Below, in pieces: positions 23,788 to 31,675 of a stretch of 33,202 bases of DNA (position 1 is its first letter; every line of letters begins with the position of its first letter). Source of the DNA: a virus. The stretch is taken from positions 1 to 33,202 of IMG/VR virus record IMGVR_UViG_3300008259_000096; one strand, given 5' to 3'. Position numbers and translations under genes: made by a program. The notes beneath the pieces were generated by a model. It ran no database searches, had not been told where the DNA came from, and was given only the letters and a program-made list of their open reading frames with translations.

Positions 23788-25749
23788 TTATGCTGTTGCT
23801 AAATCGCCGATTAATACCCAAGTGTTTGCTGCACGTTTGAAAAGTGTTGCAGATGACCACTGGGCTCTTAAGAAAGCTCCTGGAGTCGCATTTACTGTAA
23901 CCCCACCTGCTCCAACAATTCTAACTCCTCCAGTATTTGTTCTAAGAACATCTATGGCAGTGCCAATTGGGAAGTTTAGTGTTGAATCTGCTGGGATTGT
24001 TATATCTACTGCAGATCCACCTGTGTGTGAAACTTCAATTAGATCGTCTCTTTCTGTTAGAGCTGAAAGAGTATATGCTGCGGTCTTTTGAATAATTGTA
24101 GTCTGTGATGGTACGCCTTCTTTTGTTTGTGTTCCATCTGTAAAGACAACTCCTGCTGCGGTTAAGTTATTTAGCTGAAGGTTATCAAGTGATCCTTCAG
24201 TAAAATCAACCGTAGTTGTAGGTTCTGTTGTTACACCTTTAAATATCTTCCAAATATCAGCAGAAACATCTCTTACAAAACCTGAGTGTTTAGCTGTTCC
24301 GTCATTGTATCCAACCACAATACCAAGGTCAACTGTGTTTGCTGGATTTTGATGAGCTAACTGTACAAGACTGTCTTCGATTACAATAGATGTTGATGAT
24401 GCGTTAAAGGATGTACCATTAACTGTTAAATTCCCATCAACAACTACGTTGCCGTCAACTTCCATATTTCCAGTAAATGTTTGATTTGCTGCATTTAAAT
24501 AAGCTAGTTGTGCTGTATCAGAGATTCCATGAATAGATGTGGTATCTGTTGCATGTGAGCTTAAATCAGAAGATAATGCTTTTGCATCTAGTTGAGTCTG
24601 AATTGCTGAGGTAACTCCGTCAACATAATTAAGCTCTGTGGCAGTTGCTGTTACTGCAACATCTTCATTAATCTTTGGGCTTGTTAAAGTCTTGTTTGTT
24701 AAAGTTTGTGTATTACTTGCTGTTGTTAAAACAGAAGTATCTGAAATTCCGTGAACGTTTGTAGTGTCATTCTCGTGATTTGTTACTGCTGTGCCAATTG
24801 CTGAAGCTGCTGCGATTCCTGCTGCTGTGATAGCATTTGTCTGAGCATCTGATGCTTTTCCATCTGCATAAGATTGTGTTGCTAATAAGGATGTATCTGC
24901 AATACCGTGAATTCCAGTTGTGTCCGAAGCGTGTGAGTCTAGATTAGCAGAAGAAGCTTTGGCATCTAACTGAGTTTGAATTGCAGAAGTTACGCCATTA
25001 AGATATCCAATTTCAGTATCTGAAACATTTGCAACAACTGATTGTTTGCCATCTATCTGAGTTTGAATATTTGATGTGATACCTTGTAGGCGACCAATGT
25101 CAGTATCTGAGACACCAGCAACAAGTGGTTGCTTTCCATTTAGTTGTGTTTGAATTGCTGAAGATACTCCATTAAGATATCCAATTTCAGTATCTGAAAC
25201 ATCTGTAACTTTATCTTGCTTATTACTACCCAATGAGTTTAATGCATTTGCAATTGTTACAGCATAATTTTGATCATCATTAATTGCTGCCGCTAATTCA
25301 TTTAATGTATCTAATGCGCCTGGAGCACCATCAATTATTGCTGTAATATCTGATGTTAAAGCTACTGTACCTGTAGCATCTGGGAATGTAATTGTTCTGT
25401 CAGCTGTTGGGTTTGTAACAGTAAGAGTAGTTTCAAATTCATTATTTGTAGAGCCCTCAACAATAATAGATGCTCCTGGAACTAGAAGGTTCTTGCTTGA
25501 ATCTAGTCCTGCTACACCAGACACCGCTCCAATATCTGTTAGCTCTACATAATTAACTAACTGGTTTGAGAGATCAAGGAATCCTGGGTCATTGGCATAA
25601 CCTAATGCTGACCAAGTTGCTGTTCCATCACCGAACTTAATATACTTTGTGTCTGTCTCAAGACCCATTTCTCCAGCTTCTAAAACTGGGTTGGCGGAAG
25701 TCCATTGAGCCGCTGTACCTCTTCTTACTTGAATTCTTACTGTTGACAT
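23788..25749 (-). CDS. Long tail fibre with Mtd-like N-terminal module
   Basis: 653 residues. The start (STVRIQVRRGTAAQWTSANPVLEAGEMG...TKYIKFGDG) matches the N-terminal module known from the Bordetella phage major tropism determinant and many phage fibres. The middle is built of repeats: four copies of a SDTEIGYLNGV-SAIQTQL type unit, three of DTT-IHGI, and TQTLTNKTLTSP. The last 200 residues contain a DGNVVVDGNLTVNGT beta-helix-like part and a C-terminal strand domain (FPIGTAIDVLRTNTGG). These features fit a trimeric host-recognition fibre. A -10 box and AGGAG precede the ATG. Confidence 0.85.
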   Translation of the reverse strand: MSTVRIQVRRGTAAQWTSANPVLEAGEMGLETDTKYIKFGDGTATWSALGYANDPGFLDLSNQLVNYVELTDIGAVSGVAGLDSSKNLLVPGASIIVEGSTNNEFETTLTVTNPTADRTITFPDATGTVALTSDITAIIDGAPGALDTLNELAAAINDDQNYAVTIANALNSLGSNKQDKVTDVSDTEIGYLNGVSSAIQTQLNGKQPLVAGVSDTDIGRLQGITSNIQTQIDGKQSVVANVSDTEIGYLNGVTSAIQTQLDAKASSANLDSHASDTTGIHGIADTSLLATQSYADGKASDAQTNAITAAGIAAASAIGTAVTNHENDTTNVHGISDTSVLTTASNTQTLTNKTLTSPKINEDVAVTATATELNYVDGVTSAIQTQLDAKALSSDLSSHATDTTSIHGISDTAQLAYLNAANQTFTGNMEVDGNVVVDGNLTVNGTSFNASSTSIVIEDSLVQLAHQNPANTVDLGIVVGYNDGTAKHSGFVRDVSADIWKIFKGVTTEPTTTVDFTEGSLDNLQLNNLTAAGVVFTDGTQTKEGVPSQTTIIQKTAAYTLSALTERDDLIEVSHTGGSAVDITIPADSTLNFPIGTAIDVLRTNTGGVRIVGAGGVTVNATPGAFLRAQWSSATLFKRAANTWVLIGDLATA

Positions 25750-25768
25750 TTTGTTTCTCCTATTTTAT

Positions 25769-25774
25769 ATTATA
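25769..25774 (-). promoter_or_regulatory. Candidate -10 box before the Mtd-like fibre
   Basis: TATAAT on the minus strand, 19 bases before the ATG at 25749, with AGGAG in between. The sequence 17 bases upstream is a poor -35 (TTCAGT). Confidence 0.4.
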
Positions 25775-25786
25775 GCATTTAATAAA

Positions 25787-26149
25787 TTATGACTGAAGTG
25801 CACCTGAATCAAATATATAGTCCACTGCTGAAGTTGTTGGTGACCCACCATCCATAAATTTAGATGTTGCAGAAGGTGTTACACCGTTACCCTGAATTAT
25901 ATATGTTGGCTCTCCATTATAATCAATAGAAAGGCCTACATCCATAAATGTAAGGGATTGTGTTAAATCTGGTATTTCAGAGTATAAAGCAATAGGCTGC
26001 CAAGCGTTATCAATATAAACCTTGAGCCTTTTAGTATTTGTATCAAAAGCAATAGGAGTTGTGCCAAGTACGATATCGGTATCAAATGTCGCTGTTCCAG
26101 CCACATTTAATCCGTTCTTGACCTTGAAATTCTTATTTGTTGTTGCCAT
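25787..26149 (-). CDS. Small fibre protein, N-terminal paralogue of the next long fibre
   Basis: 120 residues. It opens MATTNKNFKVKNGLNVAGTATF, very like MATVDKNFRIKNGLVVEGS of the 607-residue fibre upstream, but lacks the repeat region. Residues 30-60 carry TPIAFDTNTKRLKVYIDNAWQPIA, a common receptor-side or chaperone-side module of phage fibres. It probably attaches by the shared N-terminus to the same structure as the long fibre, as a short accessory fibre or capping piece. It is not a broken copy, since it has a proper start and stop and its own C-terminus. Confidence 0.7.
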   Translation of the reverse strand: MATTNKNFKVKNGLNVAGTATFDTDIVLGTTPIAFDTNTKRLKVYIDNAWQPIALYSEIPDLTQSLTFMDVGLSIDYNGEPTYIIQGNGVTPSATSKFMDGGSPTTSAVDYIFDSGALQS

Positions 26150-26178
26150 TTAAGTTCACATATCCCCTAATTGTTTTT

Positions 26179-26205
26179 GGTGGGGTTTTGAAAGGACCCC
26201 GTACC
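26179..26205. terminator. Hairpin between the two KNF-type fibre genes
   Basis: GGTGGGGT pairs with ACCCC-gt-ACC around a nine-base loop. The T-rich tract (CTTTTATTT) lies on the plus-strand side, opposite to the genes, so leftward termination is uncertain. Confidence 0.35.
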
Positions 26206-26215
26206 TTTTATTTAA

Positions 26216-28039
26216 TTATACTAACAGTGTACCAGTAATTAATACTTCGGTATTGTTATTTGCAGGTGTTACGCGGATTCTTACATCTGTTCCGCTTATA
26301 TCTGCTGTGATTGACTGAAGAGAAGTTCCGCTTGTTGATGACATTCCATACTCTGTTAGATAAACATTATCTGAAGAATCTAGAGTCAACATAATTTTTG
26401 TAACTTCTGTGTGTGTTGAAGTCTTTGACTTAACAAGGAACTCTGCGCTTCGGTATGAAGCCTTTGCCCATGAGTAAGCTGTAGTTGCTGCTGCGGTTAC
26501 AATATTTCCTGTTGTTGCGGCAACTTGCTTGGCAACTGAATTAACATTTATTGCTGTAAATGCTGTTGTAGCATCTAAAACATCGTCTAATGCGTTTTGT
26601 GCTGTAGTTGCTGCACCATATGGCTCATAAGTATTTTCTGTTACAGATATTGCACCTGTAGTATCATTATAAGAAAGTCCAGTTCCGACGTTATTACCAA
26701 TGGCGTCCTGCGCTCTTTCATTGGTAAAGTAGAGGTTACTTCCTTCAGAAATATTTGTTGTTGAAGCATCTGCTGAAGCAAACTTAGAATTTAACTGTGT
26801 TTGAATAGCAGAAGTAACACCATTTAAGTAGCCAATCTCTGTATCAGACACATCTGCTACACGAGTTTGTGTAATTGTTGTATCAATACTAAATACTGTA
26901 CCGTCAAGAGTTAATCCGTTGCCAGCAGTAAATGTGCCTGCACCTGAGAACTGTGTGAATGATATTGGGTCTGTTCCAATTGTTGCTGGTTTAAGTGTTT
27001 GCACCCAACCTGTATTTGCATAAGTACCAGAACTTACGAAGATAAAGTCTCCGCTATCTACTTCTGTTGCTGTATCAAAGTCTGTCGCACGAAGTGCTTG
27101 TCCTGAAGCCTGAACTACGTAAATACCATTTTCAGAGGCTGTGGACTGTCCATTGACAAGAACACGATCTCCTGTTGCAAGTGTTACTCCGCCAGCGGTA
27201 TCTCCATTTTCAAGGCCAGTGGCAATTGCAACATTTGTAAGTATTGCTATTCTTGCTGCTGGATGAATATGAAGTCCTTCAGAAACTGCATCCACGTAAG
27301 CTTTTGTAGCAGCATCTGCTGAATCTGTTGGTGTTCCAAGACCAGTGATCTTGTTTGCACCCATTGCAATTGCACCAGTCATAGTTCCGCCAGATAGTGC
27401 TAATTTAGCATCGAGGGCGGTTTGAGTTGCTGTAGAGACTGGCTTATTAGCATCTGATGTATTATCAACATTTGCAAGACCTACATCGGACTTTGTAATT
27501 CCAGTAGGAGTATTAATTACTGGTGATGTAAGAGTCTTATTTGTAAGTGTCTGAGTATTTGTTGTTCCAACTACAGCACCAGTTGCACCGTGTGCTTCTG
27601 TTGCGCCTGTGTGAGATGTAAGATCTGAAGAGGCTGCTTTTGCATCTAATTGAGTTTGAATTGCAGAAGTTACGCCATTAAGGTATCCGATTTCGGTATC
27701 TGATACATTTGCAACCTTTGCCTGTATAGCTGTTGTATCAACAGATATGGCACCAGTTGTATCGTTATATGAAAGACCAGTTCCTACTGCATTACCTACT
27801 GCATCCTGTGCCTGCTCATCAGTGTATGTAACTGCACCAACTAAATTTAATGTACCAGTTGAGTCATTATATGTGGCGGTTATGTTTGTATGAGTTCCGC
27901 CTGTAATTAATGCAGCGGCGGTATCTTGTATGAACTCTGTTGAATTCTCAGTAAGGATATTAGATCCATTTACTGTAGCTGTTGATCCTTCAACAACCAA
28001 CCCATTCTTAATTCTAAAATTCTTATCTACTGTTGCCAT
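26216..28039 (-). CDS. Long tail fibre protein with repeated shaft units
   Basis: 607 residues. The short N-terminal attachment segment (ATVDKNFRIKNGL) is followed by a shaft with two SDTEIGYLNGVTSAIQTQL units, two YNDTTGAIS units (GTGLSYNDTTGAISV), the TNKTLTSPVINTPTG block, and the MGANKITGLGTPTDSADAATKAYVD segment widely seen in phage fibres. The C-terminal 150 residues are a beta-rich domain of unknown specificity. It shares near-identical DNA with the Mtd-like fibre. A hairpin lies just upstream, and AAAGGGAT is the likely ribosome binding site. Confidence 0.85.
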   Translation of the reverse strand: MATVDKNFRIKNGLVVEGSTATVNGSNILTENSTEFIQDTAAALITGGTHTNITATYNDSTGTLNLVGAVTYTDEQAQDAVGNAVGTGLSYNDTTGAISVDTTAIQAKVANVSDTEIGYLNGVTSAIQTQLDAKAASSDLTSHTGATEAHGATGAVVGTTNTQTLTNKTLTSPVINTPTGITKSDVGLANVDNTSDANKPVSTATQTALDAKLALSGGTMTGAIAMGANKITGLGTPTDSADAATKAYVDAVSEGLHIHPAARIAILTNVAIATGLENGDTAGGVTLATGDRVLVNGQSTASENGIYVVQASGQALRATDFDTATEVDSGDFIFVSSGTYANTGWVQTLKPATIGTDPISFTQFSGAGTFTAGNGLTLDGTVFSIDTTITQTRVADVSDTEIGYLNGVTSAIQTQLNSKFASADASTTNISEGSNLYFTNERAQDAIGNNVGTGLSYNDTTGAISVTENTYEPYGAATTAQNALDDVLDATTAFTAINVNSVAKQVAATTGNIVTAAATTAYSWAKASYRSAEFLVKSKTSTHTEVTKIMLTLDSSDNVYLTEYGMSSTSGTSLQSITADISGTDVRIRVTPANNNTEVLITGTLLV

Positions 28040-28052
28040 TTTTTATCCCTTT

Positions 28053-28072
28053 CGCCTTAACTTTTTAAGGCG
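28053..28072 (-). other. Perfect hairpin overlapping a stop codon between fibre genes
   Basis: CGCCTTAA/TTAAGGCG, eight pairs and a four-base loop, covers the stop codon (28057-28059) of the 177-residue gene and ends shortly before the next ribosome binding site. It lacks a T-tract, so it may regulate translation or stabilise RNA rather than terminate transcription. Confidence 0.55.
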
Positions 28073-28590
28073 GTTCTATAATATCTAGCGGTTATAGATC
28101 CACTTGTTGGTGTTACTGACAAACTAATTATACCTGCATTTTCTTCTAATTGCACAGTATAAAGAGAATTATTTGTATTGGATGATATCTCATATCTATT
28201 TACATGTAGATCTGTTCCATCGTTAACTATGTCTAACTGATCGGATACAAAAAGACTGTCTTTTTTAATCTGAAGCGTATATCTTACTGTTGAATATAGG
28301 GACTTAGAAAAAGTATCAATTGCTGTTTTGTTTTCTATTCCGCTTATTGTTGAATCGTTGTTTCCAGCAAGTCCCAGTTCTGTTCCTACCTGTCCTCCTG
28401 CTTCAAGAGTGCTTACTCTGTAGTCAAGAGATGTGGTTACTGAAGAGCCAGTAACTCCAACTTTAGCCTCAAGAGCTTCGATTGCATCGTTAGCATTTGA
28501 ATGTTGTTGAGCGTGTGACGGAGAAGAAAGACTATCTGTTCCGCTTGGATTTGTTAAAGTATCCAGAGAGTTTGGATAATTGGTTGCCAT
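28057..28590 (-). CDS. Virion-associated fibre/baseplate protein with coiled region
   Basis: 177 residues. It opens ATNYPNSLDTLTNPSGTDSL...HAQQHSNANDAIEALEAKVG, a widespread phage structural opening followed by a short heptad-like coiled segment (NDAIEALEAKVG). The C-terminal half is beta-rich (YTLQIKKDSLFVSDQL, GIISLSVTPTSGSITARYY). These openings occur in short fibre or baseplate proteins of many tailed phages. AGAGGT precedes the ATG, and a perfect -10 box is 35 bases upstream. Role as a fibre trimerisation or adaptor piece is inferred. Confidence 0.7.
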   Translation of the reverse strand: MATNYPNSLDTLTNPSGTDSLSSPSHAQQHSNANDAIEALEAKVGVTGSSVTTSLDYRVSTLEAGGQVGTELGLAGNNDSTISGIENKTAIDTFSKSLYSTVRYTLQIKKDSLFVSDQLDIVNDGTDLHVNRYEISSNTNNSLYTVQLEENAGIISLSVTPTSGSITARYYRTALKS

Positions 28591-28625
28591 GATTACCTCT
28601 AAATTTAAAGCCTTTGTACATAATA

Positions 28626-28631
28626 ATTATA
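28626..28631 (-). promoter_or_regulatory. Candidate -10 box for the fibre genes
   Basis: TATAAT on the minus strand in a 63-base AT-rich gap, giving a leader of about 28 bases with AGAGGT. No convincing -35 is seen. Confidence 0.45.
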
Positions 28632-28653
28632 TCATGTATTTTTAATAATTTTA

Positions 28654-28929
28654 CTATCTAACAACATCTCCATCATAAGTATGTGTATGATCTGGTACTG
28701 TTGAAGGTACTAGGGAAAATGATGATGCCCCAGACCAAGTTGTATCTGAAAGTTTTGGGCCATAGAAAGTTTTACTAACATTATCTATATAAAAATCGTT
28801 TGTTATTCCAAGATTTGATGATGGAGCTCCGCTTCCATTAAGTATTGTGTTTCCACGAATACCTTGTGGTCCAGGAGAAGAAACTATAACATTGTTTATA
28901 GTTTCTGTAACTATTATTTTTTCATTCAT
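28654..28929 (-). CDS. Small collagen-like adaptor protein
   Basis: 91 residues. A beta hairpin-like start (EKIIVTETINNVIVSS) is followed by a short collagen-like stretch PGPQGIRGN (residues about 19-27), then a segment (NDFYIDNVSKTFYGPKLSDTTW) found near the N-termini of many phage fibres and collagen-like proteins. The end (VPDHTHTYDGDVVR) is polar and His-rich. Its start shares a base with the preceding stop (TAATG), so translation is coupled. It likely links a fibre to the baseplate. The few Gly-x-y triplets are too short for a full triple helix on their own. Confidence 0.65.
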   Translation of the reverse strand: MNEKIIVTETINNVIVSSPGPQGIRGNTILNGSGAPSSNLGITNDFYIDNVSKTFYGPKLSDTTWSGASSFSLVPSTVPDHTHTYDGDVVR

Positions 28930-29279
28930 TAAATAGTCACCGATCTTTTGAGAGCCATAAACCCTTCAAGGAGTTTAATTTTATTCCCAGCAGAATCGAT
29001 GACCATAATATCATAGGCAGATTTTGGGTAGAACAATTTATTTGTTTGTGTTGGAGTTAGTCTAATTGTTAAAGTTCCAGTTGCACCATTTATAGTGATA
29101 CCACCAGATGGTGATGTTAATGAAACTGCTAACTTAGATCCGCCTGGTGTATCTCGGATCTGCATCTTTGCTGATGCACCAACTAAAGAAATTGGTGTTA
29201 CTGCATCCTCTTCAGTGTATTGAACCTGAAAAGTAAATGTAGCATTTTGATCTACTTCGAAATTTTTTTGTACTGCCAT
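28929..29279 (-). CDS. Baseplate/fibre-base protein (BppU-like)
   Basis: 116 residues, all beta. AVQKNFEVDQNATFTFQVQYTEED..., then LVGASAKMQIRDTPGGSKLAVSLTSPSGGITI and a closing LLEGFMALKRSVTI are typical of the small phage Ig-like proteins that resemble the N-terminal domain of lactococcal phage upper-baseplate protein BppU. Such proteins sit at the base of fibres. The start lies next to a hairpin (29302-29335) in the upstream gap. The match to BppU is by pattern, not by search. Confidence 0.65.
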   Translation of the reverse strand: MAVQKNFEVDQNATFTFQVQYTEEDAVTPISLVGASAKMQIRDTPGGSKLAVSLTSPSGGITINGATGTLTIRLTPTQTNKLFYPKSAYDIMVIDSAGNKIKLLEGFMALKRSVTI

Positions 29280-29301
29280 TTGCCATAGTCTCCTAAATAG
29301 G

Positions 29302-29335
29302 AATACTCCTGTACCAATTTTAGCACAGGAGTATT
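29302..29335 (-). terminator. Hairpin downstream of the EF-hand membrane protein gene
   Basis: A perfect 11-pair stem, AATACTCCTGT/ACAGGAGTATT, with a 12-base loop, lies 14 bases after the stop codon and before the next gene. No long T-tract follows on either strand. It is probably a transcript-end structure; termination is plausible but not certain. Confidence 0.5.
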
Positions 29336-29348
29336 TCTAATCTACTGA

Positions 29349-29585
29349 TTATTTGTTCTGAAATCCAAAGCTTTTATCGTTTGGATTTAGCGCCTTAAGG
29401 ATAACTGGGGCAACTGCGGCTACGCCTGCTGCGATCAAATCCTTTGGATTTGTATTTCCAGTCATATATAGAGCCATAGCTGCTGCTAAGAATGCTCTTC
29501 CATATGTACCTAATGCGCTTAGAATTTGCTCTTGCATTGTAACTTTCCCATCTTTGTTTAAATCGGCTTTATCGAATTTAGCCAT
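29349..29585 (-). CDS. EF-hand plus membrane protein, possible holin
   Basis: 78 residues from the ATG at 29585, chosen because TTGGAG lies nine bases upstream; earlier TTG and ATG codons overlap that site. Residues 8-19 (DLNKDGKVTMQE) form a textbook EF-hand calcium loop with D8, N10, D12, G13, V15, T16 and E19. Two short hydrophobic segments follow (about 30-45 and 54-68), then a polar tail NPNDKSFGFQNK. Small proteins of this plan are common in actinophages and are often called membrane protein or holin. It lies between nrdJ and the fibre genes, not beside the lysin-like gene, so a lysis role is unproven. Confidence 0.65.
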   Translation of the reverse strand: MAKFDKADLNKDGKVTMQEQILSALGTYGRAFLAAAMALYMTGNTNPKDLIAAGVAAVAPVILKALNPNDKSFGFQNK

Positions 29586-29601
29586 ATTTATCATCTCCAA
29601 T

Positions 29602-29641
29602 CAGGGCAGGGTGCCCTGAGAATTTGGGTATTAACCCAAAT
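29602..29641 (-). other. Tandem hairpins between nrdJ and the EF-hand gene
   Basis: Two stems: 29602-29607 with 29613-29618 (CAGGGC/GCCCTG) and 29622-29629 with 29634-29641 (ATTTGGGT/ACCCAAAT). The second begins about 12 bases after the nrdJ stop. Neither is followed by a T-tract, so termination is a guess; they could stabilise the nrdJ message or control access to the next ribosome binding site. Confidence 0.45.
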
Positions 29642-29653
29642 ACTATTGTATCA

Positions 29654-31588
29654 CTAAGCTGATATATCTACTATCTCACAATTGCCATCTGATGTACAGG
29701 CAAGGGTCTGTGTTCCAGAAGTTCCGTCCTCTGTTTCGTAGAAAGACAAATCTTCCCAACGAATCGATTTTGGCATTTGTGCTAAAACTGCTTCGTATTC
29801 TTCTTTTGTAACTTCTTGGTATGGAGCCTGCTTATAAGTATGATCAGAGTGTGGCAAGAATGAGATTCCAGAAACTTCATCAAAATGCTTGTATACCCAA
29901 GCTCCTACTTCCATCCATTCATCTTCTTTTACAGATACAGTGATTGAAGGCTTGTGCTCACACCATGCACGTTGATAAACAAGCCAAGTATTTAAATGCT
30001 CTATTGCTGTTAAATCATTTCTAACAATCGCACCCTCTGGTGCCTTAACTGGAAATGAAAATACGTATGTATCGTTTGGCTTCATAACATCATCTTCTAC
30101 TGGAATTCCGACCTCCTTTAAAAATGTAGAGATTGGATCTCCTTTTGAGCCACGTACTGTACGAATATAATATGGTGAATGCCATGCATGCATTCCTGAA
30201 GACACCCCGACCAATTGGGAAACTGTTCCAGAAGGCTTTACACATGTGATAGCAGCAGACTCTTGAATCCCAATCTTCTGAGCCTCTTCTGAATTAATTG
30301 TTCTTGCGTATTCACGAAGTCCAACTAAAACTTCTTCTAATTTCTTGATATCTTGTTTACCTGAGAAGAATTTATGTCCGAATTGTCCAGTTAAAGAAAC
30401 TCCTAATAAACGCTCTTCTTCTGTGTTATCTTTCCAGATTTTACGAAGATACTTAAAGTCTGTTAGCGTTGATTGCCAAGTTCCAAGAATTGTTGCAAGA
30501 CGTACTTTATTTGAAATATCCTCAACTGTATCCTTTTCACGTAATACGACTTCTGAAAGATTACAAAACTGATAAGGACGGAGAATAATTTCGGAACACG
30601 GGTTTGTTCCATAATGGATTTCAGGGTCTCTACGGCCATACTTCGCTGCCTGCTTCTGCGCTGCCGCAACATTATAGATTCCACGTTCGCCAGACTTCGA
30701 GTCATAAAGAGATTTCCATTCTGCAATAAATTGCTCCATTTCTGGCTTACGTGAGTAAGCAACAGAGTTATTTGAAAGTGCACGTTGTGAATTGTTTTCC
30801 CACCAGTTCCCAGATTTTGCTTGAGCCATTTCAATGTCATTAATATTTGACAAAGAGATCATTGCTGATCTACGGACTCCTCCAACTACAACAATTTCTC
30901 CAATCTTACACATAATATCATGTGCTTCAATTGGTTTTAGCTGTCGTCCTGTTGCAGATTTAAACTTTGAAATAGTAAAGTCAAATAGGTTGATAAGTGG
31001 CTGTGGACCAGATGATCTTCCGCCCATTGTCTTAAGTCGAGCACCAGATGGGCGAAGTTTGCTTACATCAACAGAAGGAATATGTCCTGACCATAATAAT
31101 GCAAGTAGCTCACGATATGCTTTAGCCCAACCCTGCTTTGAATCTTCAACAGTAATTACAGTCGTAGACTTTTCTAAAGTTTCTGGAACGGGAGGAAGTT
31201 TATTAACATATTTATATTCAACAGAGAACCCTACGCCTGTTCCGCACATAAGAATATACATTGTTTCGTCAAATGAGCGTGGTGAATCTACTGGAACAAA
31301 CGAGCAATTATAACCCGCAACATGATCTCTATCTAATGCAGCACCTGCAGTCATTACTGATCTCATTGATGGCATTACATCTCTATTATAAACCGCCTCT
31401 TTCATTTCTTGAAGAAGTTTTGAATCTGGAATATAATCTTTAGTTTCTTTAAGATGTTTTGTCATAAAGTCAAAATAGCGATCTACTGTCTCACCCCATG
31501 TTTCACGACGATTTTCTTCTGGAATCCATCTTGCATATCTAGACAATGCAATAAAGTTTTCATATGGGTTTTCAATAGTTCTTGACAT
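29654..31588 (-). CDS. nrdJ: Adenosylcobalamin-dependent (class II) ribonucleotide reductase
   Basis: 644 residues. It reduces ribonucleotides to deoxyribonucleotides for phage DNA synthesis and needs no oxygen or separate radical subunit. The active-site block NPCSE (N329, C331, E333) and C342 eleven residues later match the spacing of the radical and redox cysteines in the monomeric Lactobacillus leichmannii enzyme; C95 (GYNCSF) is the redox partner. CVKPSGTVSQL at 449-459 is the phosphate-binding loop. The C-terminus carries C631 and C637, the pair that re-reduces the site. It is shorter than the 739-residue Lactobacillus enzyme. Substrate is probably the triphosphate. The host must supply or import B12. 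Confidence 0.95.
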   Translation of the reverse strand: MSRTIENPYENFIALSRYARWIPEENRRETWGETVDRYFDFMTKHLKETKDYIPDSKLLQEMKEAVYNRDVMPSMRSVMTAGAALDRDHVAGYNCSFVPVDSPRSFDETMYILMCGTGVGFSVEYKYVNKLPPVPETLEKSTTVITVEDSKQGWAKAYRELLALLWSGHIPSVDVSKLRPSGARLKTMGGRSSGPQPLINLFDFTISKFKSATGRQLKPIEAHDIMCKIGEIVVVGGVRRSAMISLSNINDIEMAQAKSGNWWENNSQRALSNNSVAYSRKPEMEQFIAEWKSLYDSKSGERGIYNVAAAQKQAAKYGRRDPEIHYGTNPCSEIILRPYQFCNLSEVVLREKDTVEDISNKVRLATILGTWQSTLTDFKYLRKIWKDNTEEERLLGVSLTGQFGHKFFSGKQDIKKLEEVLVGLREYARTINSEEAQKIGIQESAAITCVKPSGTVSQLVGVSSGMHAWHSPYYIRTVRGSKGDPISTFLKEVGIPVEDDVMKPNDTYVFSFPVKAPEGAIVRNDLTAIEHLNTWLVYQRAWCEHKPSITVSVKEDEWMEVGAWVYKHFDEVSGISFLPHSDHTYKQAPYQEVTKEEYEAVLAQMPKSIRWEDLSFYETEDGTSGTQTLACTSDGNCEIVDISA

Positions 31589-31675
31589 TTTAAGTGTGAC
31601 CTCTTCTTCCGCCTTACGGATTAATAAATTTTAATGAAACCTAAGTGTATCAAACTTTTTTTTAAGAGTCTAGGG

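Noticed and set aside
31640-31665. T-run on the plus strand after nrdJ region as a terminator
   Set aside because: No stem precedes it, and no plus-strand gene ends there.
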